Below, piece by piece: positions 36,760 to 45,208 of a DNA stretch of 64,000 bases. The notes beneath the pieces were generated by a model that had not been told where the DNA came from, ran no database searches, and was given only the letters and a program-made list of their open reading frames with translations. The stretch is taken from positions 558,001 to 622,000 of the forward strand of contig NZ_JAPWGY010000001.1 in the NCBI RefSeq assembly GCF_027214005.1. Reading direction: 5' to 3'. Each line of letters begins with the position of its first letter. The stretch's first letter is position 1. Source of the stretch: Kiloniella laminariae (GTDB lineage: Bacteria; Pseudomonadota; Alphaproteobacteria; Kiloniellales; Kiloniellaceae). Made by a program: the position numbers and the translations under genes.

Positions 36760-37632
36760 ATGCTGAAGAACACTCCGAACAGCCCGGACGATCCGAACAC
36801 GCTGAACATCGGGAACAGCCCGAACATCCGGAACATCCGGAACAGGCTGGGCGATCCGGGGCACCAGAGCCCGGACAAGGAATCAGCTGCGCCCCTTGCC
36901 CCGGCAGAAGAGGGAAGCTCACCCGATGTTTTTCAGGAAGGGAGCAGTGTTCCCCGATCCGAGTTCTGGCTGGGCGTGCTCGATATCTCGCCGCTGGCGC
37001 TGGGTGTGGCGATATACGGGCTGGCCTTTGGCCTGCTGGCGGCGCAGGCGGCAATGGACGAGCTGGAAACCGGAGTGATGGGGGCACTGGTTTTTGCCGG
37101 ATCATCGCAGATCGTCGTGGTCGAGCGTCTGGTTGCGGGGGCCGGGGCGGTTTCCGCTGTGGTGGCCGGGATCGCCCTCAACCTGCGCCTGTTGCTGGTG
37201 ACTGCGTCCATCCGCGAGGTGTTCCGGGGCCGTCCCCTGTGGCAACAGCTGCTGGGGGCGCATCTGACCACGGACGAAAATTGGGCGTTGATGCTGGCGA
37301 CCCGGGCCCGGGGAGTGACGGTGGGCTATTGGTATCTGGTCGGGGGCGGGGGTGCTTTACTGGTGACCTGGTTGATCGCGACCGTGTGCGGGGTGCTGTT
37401 TGCCTCGGCCATTCCCGAGCCCAGAGCGCTGGGCATGGACTTTGCCTTTACCGCCGCCTTCATCGCCATAGCCCGCTCGCTCTGGCGCGGGGATCTCTGG
37501 CCCTGGCTGACGTCTGTTGCTGTGGTGGCGCTGGTGGTTCTGGGCAAGCTGCTCGACCCCTCTCATGCGCTGGTGCTCGGCGGGGTTCTGGGGGCGGTAA
37601 TGGCCAGTTGGCGCAAGGAAGAAACAGCATGA
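36760..37632 (+). CDS. azlC: AzlC-type branched-chain amino acid exporter subunit
   Basis: A protein of about 290 residues; the large subunit of an AzlCD-type amino-acid exporter in the inner membrane. The core matches AzlC: FWLGVLDISPLALGVAIYGL, the family-typical VFAGSSQIVVVERL, GAHLTTDENWAL, and about eight TM helices. An unusual N-terminal tail of about 65 residues (including ten 3-residue repeats such as NTP, NSP, NIR) precedes the first helix. The start ATG 36760 is the first in-frame ATG after the operator; its ribosome site is weak. The azlD start overlaps its stop. Confidence 0.9.
   Translation: MLKNTPNSPDDPNTLNIGNSPNIRNIRNRLGDPGHQSPDKESAAPLAPAEEGSSPDVFQEGSSVPRSEFWLGVLDISPLALGVAIYGLAFGLLAAQAAMDELETGVMGALVFAGSSQIVVVERLVAGAGAVSAVVAGIALNLRLLLVTASIREVFRGRPLWQQLLGAHLTTDENWALMLATRARGVTVGYWYLVGGGGALLVTWLIATVCGVLFASAIPEPRALGMDFAFTAAFIAIARSLWRGDLWPWLTSVAVVALVVLGKLLDPSHALVLGGVLGAVMASWRKEETA
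36769..36858 (+). repeat. 10 x 9-bp degenerate in-frame repeat in azlC
   Basis: Ten 9-bp units related to GGAACATCC encode triplets of type N-x-P/R in the N-terminal tail of AzlC. The two exact copies lie near 36829-36846. Confidence 0.65.
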
Positions 37633-37934
37633 CGCAAGCCGTTGCAGATATCTATCCGGTGATTTTTATCCTGGCGCTGGCGACCTTTTCCATCCGCTTG
37701 TCCGGGGTTCTTCTGGGGCAACGCCTGCCGCAGAGCGGGCGCTGGGCCCGCGGGCTCAAGGCGCTGCCGGGCTGCCTGATTATCTCGCTGGTATCGGTTT
37801 TGGTCTTATCCGGCGGGCCGAGGGAATGGCTGGCGGGGGCCGTTGCGACGGCGGTTGCCCTGTTGAGCCGCAGCCTGCCGCTGACCATGGCCACAGGTAT
37901 TGCCACGATCTGGCTGCTGCGCCATTTTTTCTGA
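37629..37934 (+). CDS. azlD: AzlD-type exporter subunit
   Basis: A 101-residue membrane protein with three to four hydrophobic helices (VIFILALATFSIRLSG, PGCLIISLVSVLVLSG, TMATGIATIWLLRHFF). This is the size and layout of AzlD, the small partner of AzlC. The ATGA overlap with azlC (its ATG at 37629 shares bases with the azlC stop) indicates translational coupling. Three 14-bp repeats start at its stop codon. Confidence 0.88.
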   Translation: MTQAVADIYPVIFILALATFSIRLSGVLLGQRLPQSGRWARGLKALPGCLIISLVSVLVLSGGPREWLAGAVATAVALLSRSLPLTMATGIATIWLLRHFF

Positions 37935-37974
37935 TCTCCTTTATCTGATCCCCTTTATCTGGTCATCGTTATCT
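37933..37974. repeat. 3 x 14-bp tandem repeat after azlD
   Basis: GATCTCCTTTATCT is followed by GATCCCCTTTATCT and GGTCATCGTTATCT, starting at the azlD stop codon. Confidence 0.75.
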
Positions 37975-38159
37975 GATCTGTCGGGGATCTGTTCCGGAAG
38001 GCAAAGGTCTGCTCTCCTGTCGCTCCCCTGGCATCCCGGCCGGGATCAGGGCTTGAGGCTGGCGTAAAAGCATGATTTGCTGAGGAACTCGTCCGGTTAT
38101 CTTCCGGTTCGCGATTTATTTCCGATCTCATTATTCCGACCTTTGGAGCAGACAAGAGC

Positions 38160-38645
38160 ATGGACCACAATCACGCAGGCGACAGCTATTCCGATGACTA
38201 TCTGCGCAAGATCCTGCAAGAGACCAGAAACATTGCGCTGGTCGGTGCCAGTGACAAGCCTCACCGGGCCAGCAACAGCGTGTTCGGGTTTCTGTTGCAA
38301 CAGGGATATGATGTGTTTCCGGTCAATCCGGCCCTTGCCGGATCGGGGGTGCGCAGCCAGGGCGGTGCCCCCTGCCTGATCTGGGGGCGGAGCTGTCATG
38401 CCTCGCTCGCCAGCCTGAAAGCGTCGGGGCAGGATATCGACATGGTCGATGTTTTTCGCAGCTCTGATGCGGCGCTGGAGGTGACAAAGGAAGCCATTGC
38501 CGTGGGGGCAAAGGTGGTGTGGATGCAGCTGGAAATTGTCAATCACGAAGCCGCGGCCCTGGCCGAAGCCGCCGGGCTTAAGGTGGTGATGAACCGCTGC
38601 CCGGCCATCGAGATCCCCCGGCTTGCAGGGCTTGGCCTGCTGTAA
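38160..38645 (+). CDS. CoA-binding protein (YccU-like)
   Basis: A 161-residue Rossmann-fold protein of the CoA_binding_2 family (PF13380). The loop IALVGASDKPHRASNSVFGF, the strand VFPVNPALAG, then MVDVFRSSDAALE and WMQLEIVNHEAAALAEAAG with VMNRCPAIE are all characteristic. A short insertion (about nine residues) lies between NPALAG and the HASLASL strand compared with the usual pattern. Some members influence stress or acyl-CoA metabolism, but no specific role is known. It seems to be a single gene. The start has no strong ribosome site. Confidence 0.88.
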   Translation: MDHNHAGDSYSDDYLRKILQETRNIALVGASDKPHRASNSVFGFLLQQGYDVFPVNPALAGSGVRSQGGAPCLIWGRSCHASLASLKASGQDIDMVDVFRSSDAALEVTKEAIAVGAKVVWMQLEIVNHEAAALAEAAGLKVVMNRCPAIEIPRLAGLGLL

Positions 38646-38816
38646 CAGCCAGCCTGTTCGGCAGGCGCTAGGCTGTACGCGTACAGGCCGGTTGGCCCGT
38701 TTGTATGGGCTGTCTTCATACGGCAGGGCGAATTGACTGTTTCTGTCGCCCGATGTGCCAGCCCGGAATAGGACCATTCTATCCCGATGATACGCAAAGG
38801 CTAAACCCTGGCGCGG

Positions 38817-39296
38817 TCAGATTACTTTGGGCTCGGTAAACACCTGCGGGGTGATCGCCGTGCCGTCGTTGGTCATGGCGTGGGCGAGAAAACAGTTGAT
38901 CCCGGCGGGGATAATCGTGCCGCGTTGTGCGGCCTCGAGAAAAATGTGCTTGGCAGTTTCGCCTGTGCGCTCAAACCAGTCCGGATCGTCAAAGGTGCCG
39001 CCATAAACCCCGACAGCATCGGCAAAACGTTCAAAAGTCAGATAAAGCTTGGTGCCACAGGTGGCGCAAAAATGGATATAGACCTTTTTGCCGCTGCCCT
39101 CGGATTTGTGTTTATAGACCTTTGCGCTGCCCCGGATGGTGGCGAACTTGTCGGCTTCGAAAATCGGTTCCACCAGATAGGCGCTGCCTGTGGCCTTCTG
39201 GCAGAATTTACAGTGACAGAACGTGACACGGCTTGGCGCGGCCTGGACAGCATATCTGACCTCTCCGCAAAGGCATCCTCCCTCGGCAAGGGACAT
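38817..39296 (-). CDS. GFA/CENP-V-type zinc-binding protein (second copy)
   Basis: A 159-residue member of the same family as the gene at 34794 but only distantly similar. Zinc Cys ligands lie in GGCLCGEVRY, FCHCKFCQKATG and FCATCGTKLY. The C-terminal part (TAKHIFLEAAQRGTIIPAGI) differs from the first copy. Function is unknown. It faces the CoA-binding gene and is followed by a short spacer. Confidence 0.9.
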   Translation of the reverse strand: MSLAEGGCLCGEVRYAVQAAPSRVTFCHCKFCQKATGSAYLVEPIFEADKFATIRGSAKVYKHKSEGSGKKVYIHFCATCGTKLYLTFERFADAVGVYGGTFDDPDWFERTGETAKHIFLEAAQRGTIIPAGINCFLAHAMTNDGTAITPQVFTEPKVI

Positions 39297-39593
39297 GATC
39301 TATTCCTCCATCATAGCCAAGGATACAGCGTAGCATAGTCTTGATTATTTCCCCCATGATTTAACAAACCGGTGAATTGGCGAAGCAAGCTGCAAAAGCA
39401 AGGAGTGTATTTGCTGGCTCTGCTGTTCTCCTGTGATAATTCAGGCGCAATCATGGATTGTTTTATCTTCGTTTTGGCCTCGATCTGTGCTATAAATCTG
39501 TCCCTGTGAGGGGTGCTTTTCCTTGGCTTTACCTAAAACGAGCCCGGTTCAATTGAAACAGTGCCCGGTTAAACAACGCGTGGGGATGACGCC

Positions 39594-40118
39594 ATGTCAC
39601 CACAGGAAGTGGCGCGGATCAATCAGGTCTATCGTGCCTATCTCAATTCGCTTTATGAAATAGATTATCATCACGAATGTCATGACCGCCTCGCCAGCCG
39701 GTCGCAGCATATCGACTTTCTGATCGCGCTGGGGGCTGCCTCCAGCGGGGGCACGGGACTGGGCATTCTGGCCTCGCCGGATTTTGCCTGGCTCTGTGCC
39801 ATCCTGACCACCATCTCGACCGTCGGCGCCGTTGCCAAGGGCATCTATGACTGGAGTGGTCGCCTGAAAAAATCTATCGAGTTGGTCGAGTTCTATACCC
39901 CGATCAAACACGGCTTTGCCAATCTGATCGAGGATATCAGAGCGCAACAGAGCTGGAACGATGATTTCGAGGCACGCTATACCAAACTGCGGGATGAGCT
40001 GGCACTGGTGCCGATTGATTCAGGCAAGGGACTGCCGGTGGAGATACAACGCCAGATCCAGAACCGGATCAAGGAACGGATGCAGTATAAAAACTGGTGG
40101 GGCTGGCAAGCACAGTAG
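39594..40118 (+). CDS. hypothetical two-TM protein, SLATT-like
   Basis: A 174-residue protein with two close hydrophobic helices (FLIALGAASSGGTGLGILAS and WLCAILTTISTVGAVA) flanked by a charged N-terminal helix and a long helical C-terminal half. The layout resembles SLATT-type membrane effector domains found in bacterial conflict systems, but the sequence match is not decisive, and there is no nearby nucleotide-cyclase partner. An alternative is an uncharacterised membrane protein. The stop at 40118 is directly followed by an 18-bp repeat array. Confidence 0.65.
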   Translation: MSPQEVARINQVYRAYLNSLYEIDYHHECHDRLASRSQHIDFLIALGAASSGGTGLGILASPDFAWLCAILTTISTVGAVAKGIYDWSGRLKKSIELVEFYTPIKHGFANLIEDIRAQQSWNDDFEARYTKLRDELALVPIDSGKGLPVEIQRQIQNRIKERMQYKNWWGWQAQ

Positions 40119-40122
40119 GCAG

Positions 40123-40194
40123 GATATCGACCTGCCCTAGGATATTGAATGGCCAAAAGATATCGAACGGCCAAAGGATATTGAACGGCCTGTG
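40123..40194. repeat. 4 x 18-bp tandem repeat after the two-TM gene
   Basis: Four 18-bp units of type GATATYGAACGGCCAAAG, the first more diverged, start five bases after the stop codon at 40118. Confidence 0.8.
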
Positions 40195-40220
40195 GCGGTA
40201 TGCGCCCGTGAAGGAGAAAG

Positions 40221-40406
40221 ATGATGAAGAAACAGCTTGTTCCGTGCCGGAAGGTTTTGGCCTTGTCAGGTCAGGGCGCGGCGCGAAAACAGACCCGCGG
40301 CCTGGGTCTTGTCCTGCGTCTAGGCCCGCGCCCGCGCCCCGGCCAGAACCCGGACAACCCGAACCAGCCCACACCCGAAGGCCCGCCCGATCCCTGGCTG
40401 GTGTGA
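40221..40406 (+). CDS. possible small basic protein
   Basis: A 61-codon frame with an excellent Shine-Dalgarno site (AAGGAG, five bases before ATG). The product is Arg/Gly/Pro-rich with a tail NQPTPEGPPDPWL. No family is recognised. The Pro/Arg composition could be an artefact of GC-rich sequence, so only the ribosome site supports it. Confidence 0.35.
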   Translation: MMKKQLVPCRKVLALSGQGAARKQTRGLGLVLRLGPRPRPGQNPDNPNQPTPEGPPDPWLV

Positions 40407-40492
40407 TCTCTGGCCTTAAGTAAATTTCTGGCAAAGGTGAAGTCACTGTTTCCACCGCTTTCCCACCCAGAAGTTTTCGTGGCTGGAGCAGG

Positions 40493-41548
40493 CTATTTGT
40501 CAGGAACAACAGGGGGAATTGCGCTCTGCTGGCGTTTGCGCAGGGCGTTTCGGTGGATGGTGTAGAGGGTCGAGGCGATGATGATTGCTGCGCCGCTCAG
40601 GGTGTAGACGGTCGGGATTTCGTCAAAGAAAACAATGCCGATCCCGGTGGCAAAAAGCAGGCGGGAATATTCCATCGGGGCCACCGCGACGGTTTCGGCG
40701 ACGCGAAAAGCCTGGATATAGAGCCAGTGCATCAGCGACATCAGCGCGGCAATCACCCCGATAATCAGCACATCCGAGAGCGAGGGTGGCACCCAGTACC
40801 AGATGGCCGGACCGATCATGTAAAGCGTGATGAAGCTGTACTGATAGGCCATGATGGTCGAGGGTTTGTCGACCTGCGAGAGCTTGCGCAGAATGATCAT
40901 GACGGCAGCAACAAAAAATGCCCCGGTCAACGCCAGCAGGGCATAGAGATGTTCCTGCACAAAAGCGGTCACTGTGGCAAGAAAGGCCTCGAAGGTCAGA
41001 AGGGTTTCTCCGACCACCTCCGGCCCGGAGGAAAGGTCGGGACGGATAATAATCAGCACGCCGATAAAGCCGACAATGGTCACCGACCAGCGCCGGATAC
41101 CGACGACTTCGCGCAGGAAAACAATCGCCAGCAGGGTGGTGAAAAGCGTGCGGACAAAGCTGATCGCCGTGACCTGGGCCAGAGGCAGGTGCACCACGGC
41201 GGTGAAACCTGCACTCATGGCAATACCCGAACAGATCCCGCGCAGCAGATGAAAGCGGAAAAGCGTGGTGCGAAAGGTGGTGCGCCAGTTGCGGATGACC
41301 ACCGGCGCGATAATGCTGACAGCGAAGAGCTGGCGGATAAACAGGATCTCGAACACCGGGATACGCTGGCCGATCAGCTTGATCAGCCCGCCCATGCAGG
41401 CCCCCGCCAGAGCGGCGAGCAACACCAGCAACGATCCGCGTACATTGCCGGGGATGTTGCCCCAATAGGGGTGCCAGCGGTTGTGCAGGGTGTGGCTGCA
41501 ATAGTTCTGGAAGCGGGCCGGAAACAGCTGATCGGGTATCAAGGGCAT
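40493..41548 (-). CDS. EamA/DMT-family transporter
   Basis: About 351 residues with ten TM helices in two EamA halves. The first includes SLLVLLAALAGACMGGLIKL and VFEILFIRQLFAVSIIAP, and the second VAETVAVAPMEYSRLLFATG. Substrates of this family are metabolites or nucleosides and cannot be predicted. The frame is open a further 105 codons upstream, across a Gly/His/Pro-rich stretch made of 15-bp repeats. The ATG at 41548 gives the normal family length but has no strong ribosome site. Confidence 0.88.
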   Translation of the reverse strand: MPLIPDQLFPARFQNYCSHTLHNRWHPYWGNIPGNVRGSLLVLLAALAGACMGGLIKLIGQRIPVFEILFIRQLFAVSIIAPVVIRNWRTTFRTTLFRFHLLRGICSGIAMSAGFTAVVHLPLAQVTAISFVRTLFTTLLAIVFLREVVGIRRWSVTIVGFIGVLIIIRPDLSSGPEVVGETLLTFEAFLATVTAFVQEHLYALLALTGAFFVAAVMIILRKLSQVDKPSTIMAYQYSFITLYMIGPAIWYWVPPSLSDVLIIGVIAALMSLMHWLYIQAFRVAETVAVAPMEYSRLLFATGIGIVFFDEIPTVYTLSGAAIIIASTLYTIHRNALRKRQQSAIPPVVPDK

Positions 41549-41646
41549 ATAAAGGTTCACAGAAACAGTGGCTATAGGAACAGGGCGCGAGACAGGATAG
41601 GTAAACTGGTAATCAAAAAAAACGGCGAGACACAGATCTGCTGGGG

Positions 41647-41721
41647 CCTGAGGCGTATGGCCCTGAGGCATGTGACCCTGAGGCGTGTGACCCGGAAACA
41701 TATGACCCGGAAACATATGAC
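41647..41721. repeat. 5 x 15-bp tandem repeat upstream of the DMT gene
   Basis: Three units of type CCTGAGGCGTATGGC are followed by two identical copies of CCGGAAACATATGAC, 100 to 170 bases upstream of the likely start codon. In the open upstream frame they encode GHMFP/GHTPQ-type repeats. Confidence 0.85.
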
Positions 41722-42013
41722 CCCGAGAGATAAAGGGGTGTCTTGCGCGGAAGGATTTTCTCTGGCCCGGTCGAAAGCCTGCGGGGGGATCCAGAATAAA
41801 ACCTGAAGATAACGGAAATTGCGCGAAGGGGTACAGCTTGCACCTCTTCGCGCTGCGGTGCAATAGGGGGGATTGCTGTTTTATGACAAAGAAATAAAAG
41901 CCTTGGGGAAAAGTGACCGGGGGCGACTTTTCTGCTGGATTAAAATCATGGATTGCAGATATCTTACGCGGAATATGCCCGACTGATGTCTGTCGGATCA
42001 GATTTTTTGCCCG

Positions 42014-42047
42014 GAAACAGACAGTTCAGCCAGAAACAGACAGTATA
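42014..42047. repeat. two-copy 19-bp repeat
   Basis: GAAACAGACAGTTCAGCCA is followed by GAAACAGACAGTATA, about 140 bases upstream of the glycine-rich-domain-like gene. Confidence 0.6.
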
Positions 42048-42186
42048 GAACGCCCCGGTCGTAAATTGACCCCTTGTCGTTCAGCGACAGTGCCGAACTC
42101 TCCTTGTGCTGGGGGCGTTGGCTGGGACGTTTGGGTGTGGGGTACTGGACCCAGGGCCGAGGTGGTGTGGTAATAAAGGGGGGGAA

Positions 42187-42882
42187 ATGGAGATCATATT
42201 TTTCGGGGGCCTGGCTTTTATTGGCTTTTGGCTGATCCGGGGATTTTATCGGCAGCAGCGCCGTCTTAAATGGCAGGCCGGGGCCAGGATTATCGGCAGC
42301 CAGCAGTTTCCCCAGACGGTCAGTCGCAAGCTGCAGGAAACCTATCCGCATCTGCAAGATAACGAGATTGAACAGGTTCTCGACGGTTTGCGTGACTATT
42401 TTCATATCTGTCATCAGGCAGGCAAACGTATGGTGTCGATGCCGTCGCAGGTGGTTGATGTCGCCTGGCACGAGTTTATCCTTTTTACCCGGGATTACGG
42501 GGAGTTCTGCGAACGGGCTTTTGGGCGTTTTTTACACCATACACCAGCGGAGGCCATGGCAAGCCCGACCCGGGCACAGGACGGTATCAAGCGCGCCTGG
42601 CGTCTGGCCTGCGAGCTTGAGGGGCTGGAACCCAAAAGTACGAAAGTCTTGCCCGCGCTCTTTGCCCTTGATGCGGTGCTGAATATCCCGGATGGATTTT
42701 ATTACAGTCCCGATTGTTCAGGTAACCTGACGGGCAAAAGTAGCGCGGCAGGCAGTTCCTGTGGTGGTTACTGTGCAACGCATATCGGCTGTTCGTCGGG
42801 TTGCGGCGGGAGCACGGGTGGTTGTGGTAGTGGCTGTAGCAGCGATTCCGGTTGTTCCAGTGGCTGCGGGGGAGGCGATTAG
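42187..42882 (+). CDS. glycine-rich-domain-like protein with Cys/Gly-rich tail
   Basis: A 231-residue protein. It begins with a hydrophobic helix (FFGGLAFIGFWLIRGFY), then has a domain like the glycine-rich domain-containing family (DUF1399/GRDP), with VDVAWHEFILFTRDYGEFC and FGRFLHHTPAE. The last 50 residues are a Gly/Ser/Cys-rich tail with repeated CSSGCGG and SGCSSDSGC. Such tails occur in metal-binding or cross-linked envelope proteins. The ATG at 42187 follows a purine-rich GGGGGGGAA. A paralogue follows directly. Confidence 0.8.
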   Translation: MEIIFFGGLAFIGFWLIRGFYRQQRRLKWQAGARIIGSQQFPQTVSRKLQETYPHLQDNEIEQVLDGLRDYFHICHQAGKRMVSMPSQVVDVAWHEFILFTRDYGEFCERAFGRFLHHTPAEAMASPTRAQDGIKRAWRLACELEGLEPKSTKVLPALFALDAVLNIPDGFYYSPDCSGNLTGKSSAAGSSCGGYCATHIGCSSGCGGSTGGCGSGCSSDSGCSSGCGGGD

Positions 42883-42906
42883 TGGCGGTGACTAGAGGGA
42901 CAAACT

Positions 42907-43530
42907 GTGAATTTTGATTTCAGTTATCAGGAACTTCTCCTGGCGGCAGGCGGTGTATGTCTCGCAGGCTTATGGCTGCGGCGCTATTTCCCCTGGGAGT
43001 ATTATCAGGCAGAAATCAGGCTTTCCAGGATTGTCAGGGATCTAAAGTTTCCTGCCTCTGTCGATCAGAAACTGCGCGAAAGCTATCCTCATCTGAATGA
43101 CAAAAATATCGCGAAGATCAGGGATGCTTTACGGGAGTATTTCTATTTGTGCCAGGATGCAGGCAAAAGTGAGCTGGCAATGCCTTCGCGTGTCGCCGGT
43201 GTCGCCTGGCAGGGCTTTATCGATGCGGGTGGGGAGTACGAGGTCTTCTGCCAGCAGGCTTTTGGCAGACTTCTTCCCTATAGCAAAGCCGAGGGTCTGT
43301 TCCCTTCAGAGAAAACCCAAAACCAGATCAGGCTCCGGCGCACCTGGAATAGGGCCTGTGCATTTTATGATCTCCCCGCGGATGATCCCGTAATCCTGCC
43401 CGATCTCTTTGCTCTGGACCGCGATTTGGCTATTCCGGATGGCTTTCACTACAGTCTGGATGAGTATGATAAAAAAGGGCGAAAGATCGAGAAAATCGAG
43501 GATATGCCCTTCGGCTTTGTCAAAGACTGA
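42907..43530 (+). CDS. glycine-rich-domain-like protein, paralogue without Cys tail
   Basis: A 207-residue paralogue of the preceding protein. It shares the N-terminal hydrophobic helix, the block LRESYPHLNDKNIAKIRDAL, and FGRLLPYSKAEG, and ends with FALDRDLAIPDGFHYSLDEY. The conserved WHEF of the first copy is changed to WQGF, so a His is lost, and the Cys/Gly tail is absent. The GTG start is supported by GAGGG six bases upstream. The two stand 24 bases apart and are probably co-transcribed. Confidence 0.8.
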   Translation: MNFDFSYQELLLAAGGVCLAGLWLRRYFPWEYYQAEIRLSRIVRDLKFPASVDQKLRESYPHLNDKNIAKIRDALREYFYLCQDAGKSELAMPSRVAGVAWQGFIDAGGEYEVFCQQAFGRLLPYSKAEGLFPSEKTQNQIRLRRTWNRACAFYDLPADDPVILPDLFALDRDLAIPDGFHYSLDEYDKKGRKIEKIEDMPFGFVKD

Positions 43531-43572
43531 AACGCTTTACGTTTTCACCTGCCCGCCAAAGTGGGATTAACA

Positions 43573-44160
43573 TCAGGCGGCTTCCTGTTCGATGCAGATC
43601 TTGTGACTGTCGTGGTCGCTCAGGGGTTCTTTAAGCAGGCTGCAGAAGTGCGGTTGGCCTGCTGAAAGCTTGCCGTCCGGGCTGTTTTTACGAAAGTGGC
43701 GGCAGCTGTTGCAGATGCCAAACGGGCGGTTGCCCTGCTGCTGCAGCTTGGCACGGAGCAGCTGTTCCATGGCGACTTCCAGGCTCTGTCGCTCCGGCGG
43801 GCTGAGGGCCTCGAACAGGCTGCCAAAACTTGAGAGGGCGTCGCTCTGGGCCAGTTCTTCCCCGGCGGCGGTCAGTTTGAGCGCAACCGAACGGCGGTCC
43901 AGCGGGTCGGGATTTTTTTCAACCAGTCCCTTTTTTTCCAGAGACATCAGCGTTTGTGACGTCGTGCCCTTGGTTGCGCCGAGATAGGCGGTCAGGCCCC
44001 CCGGCGTGCGCGAGAAACGGTTGGCCCGGGCAAGAAAACGCAGGGCATCCCACTGGGCAGGCTTCAGCCCGCTGGCATGGCCGTCATGATTGACCAGGCG
44101 GGAAAGCCGGGCCAGAAGGCTGATAAAATGCTCGACGCTGCTTGTCTTGGGGGGCGTCAT
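43573..44160 (-). CDS. MarR-family regulator with C-terminal Cys cluster
   Basis: A 195-residue winged-helix repressor. The MarR core (1-145) includes LKPAQWDALRFLARANRF, LGATKGTTSQTLMSLEKKGL and DPLDRRSVALKLTAAGEEL. An extra C-terminal 50 residues carry GICNSCRHF, then HFCSLL, then HKICIEQ, a spacing that could bind a metal or Fe-S cluster, or act as a redox switch. It is divergent from the secreted-protein gene at 44331, and the spacer contains AGTATCGA sites. Confidence 0.9.
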   Translation of the reverse strand: MTPPKTSSVEHFISLLARLSRLVNHDGHASGLKPAQWDALRFLARANRFSRTPGGLTAYLGATKGTTSQTLMSLEKKGLVEKNPDPLDRRSVALKLTAAGEELAQSDALSSFGSLFEALSPPERQSLEVAMEQLLRAKLQQQGNRPFGICNSCRHFRKNSPDGKLSAGQPHFCSLLKEPLSDHDSHKICIEQEAA

Positions 44161-44235
44161 GAAAGTCTCTTCCGGGTTAGGTCTGGTTTCTGGCAGATTT
44201 CCTGATCAGAGTTTGCATCTGCTCACAGGAAAAAT

Positions 44236-44243
44236 AGTATCGA
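44236..44243. promoter_or_regulatory. AGTATCGA half-site near the MarR start
   Basis: One copy of the 8-bp half-site AGTATCGA, continuing as CTA, lies 76 bases upstream of the MarR start codon. The full palindrome lies 49 bases further on. Confidence 0.5.
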
Positions 44244-44291
44244 CTAAAAACAATTGTTGCAAGCCGGAAAGGGGATTGTTATCTGTTATTG

Positions 44292-44308
44292 AGTATCGAG
44301 TCGATACT
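44292..44308. promoter_or_regulatory. palindromic operator AGTATCGA-G-TCGATACT
   Basis: A perfect 8-1-8 palindrome, 22 bases before the start of the secreted-protein gene and overlapping the region where its promoter should be. It is very probably the MarR binding site. Confidence 0.7.
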
Positions 44309-44330
44309 ATTTGATAAAGAACAGGAGCAA

Positions 44331-45098
44331 ATGATGACAAACAAGGATAAAATAACAGGAGGGGCCGTGGCCCGACGGGGGCTTGTGATGGCTGCGGTTG
44401 TTTTGGGCAGCTGGTCGGCAGGTCCGGCAACATCCCTGGCGCATGATATCCTCAGCCCGGTCAACCAGGCGGTCGAACCGCCTTTTGATATTATAAAGTC
44501 ATCCGCCACGACCGACGGGCGCTGGGCCAGTTTTATGATGGAGCTGGCCGGGAAAAGCGGCAGCATCGTGCCGGAGGCAACAGGGGCTTTTCGCGGGGCA
44601 GAGGTTTATGCCTATGTCTGGCCGACAAAAATTGACCCTTCCGGTGTGGGCTTTGCCGAAGGTTCGGGCATTCTGGCGCTGGCGATTACAGCGCATCCGG
44701 ATTTTGATGACACGCCGCTGCACGATGAAAACGGTGACGGCGACCCGGCCAATGATGGCAAAAACTGGCACGCACACTGGGCGGTTCTGGCCGAAGATGC
44801 TGCCTGTGGAGCTGGATTCAAGGTGAAGGAAATCTCGCCCGGTCGGGATCTGGTGCCCGCAACCATGCCGGACCTGCCGATTGCACTGGATGCGCCGGGA
44901 CAAAGCCCGCTGTTGAACGATAACAGTCTGAAGATTACCCTGCCAGTCAAGGGTGCAGAGGCCGCCGCCTTTGACGCCATGACCGCGCGCCTGACCGTCT
45001 CGCAAGAGGGAAGTGAGGGGGCTTTGCTTTGCGTCACACAGGCCCATGACGTGGCATCCGGTGATCTGTCGTTCCCTGGCATCATCATGAACAAATAA
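44331..45098 (+). CDS. hypothetical secreted protein, MarR-controlled
   Basis: A 255-residue protein starting at ATG 44331 with AGGAG four bases upstream. It has a twin-Arg-like N-terminus (ARRGLVMAAVVLGSWSAGPA) and a mature part beginning AHDILSPVNQAV. Segments VYAYVWPTKIDPSGVGF, ENGDGDPANDGKNWHAHW and FPGIIMNK are striking but fit no family I know. It may bind a small ligand. It is followed by the redoxin gene after 110 bases and sits behind the MarR operator. Confidence 0.75.
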   Translation: MMTNKDKITGGAVARRGLVMAAVVLGSWSAGPATSLAHDILSPVNQAVEPPFDIIKSSATTDGRWASFMMELAGKSGSIVPEATGAFRGAEVYAYVWPTKIDPSGVGFAEGSGILALAITAHPDFDDTPLHDENGDGDPANDGKNWHAHWAVLAEDAACGAGFKVKEISPGRDLVPATMPDLPIALDAPGQSPLLNDNSLKITLPVKGAEAAAFDAMTARLTVSQEGSEGALLCVTQAHDVASGDLSFPGIIMNK

Positions 45099-45208
45099 TC
45101 CGGGGACAGGGCAGAGGGAAATTTCGGGAGCAGGTTGTTGCAGGTACCCAGGCCTGCTCCCCGAACTCTGTTGTGAAAACCTGCTGCTGAAATTAAGGGA
45201 GAGAAACC

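Larger units (their letters stand above)
41549..42186. other. 638-bp region between divergent genes
   Basis: It holds the 15-bp repeat array, a further two-copy repeat at 42014-42047 (GAAACAGACAGT-type) and no convincing gene. The open upstream frame of the DMT transporter may be part of its product. Confidence 0.45.

Noticed and set aside
40553-41806. A 417-codon plus-strand frame opposite the DMT transporter
   Set aside because: Shadow of the transporter; Asp/Gly/His-rich composition and no ribosome site.
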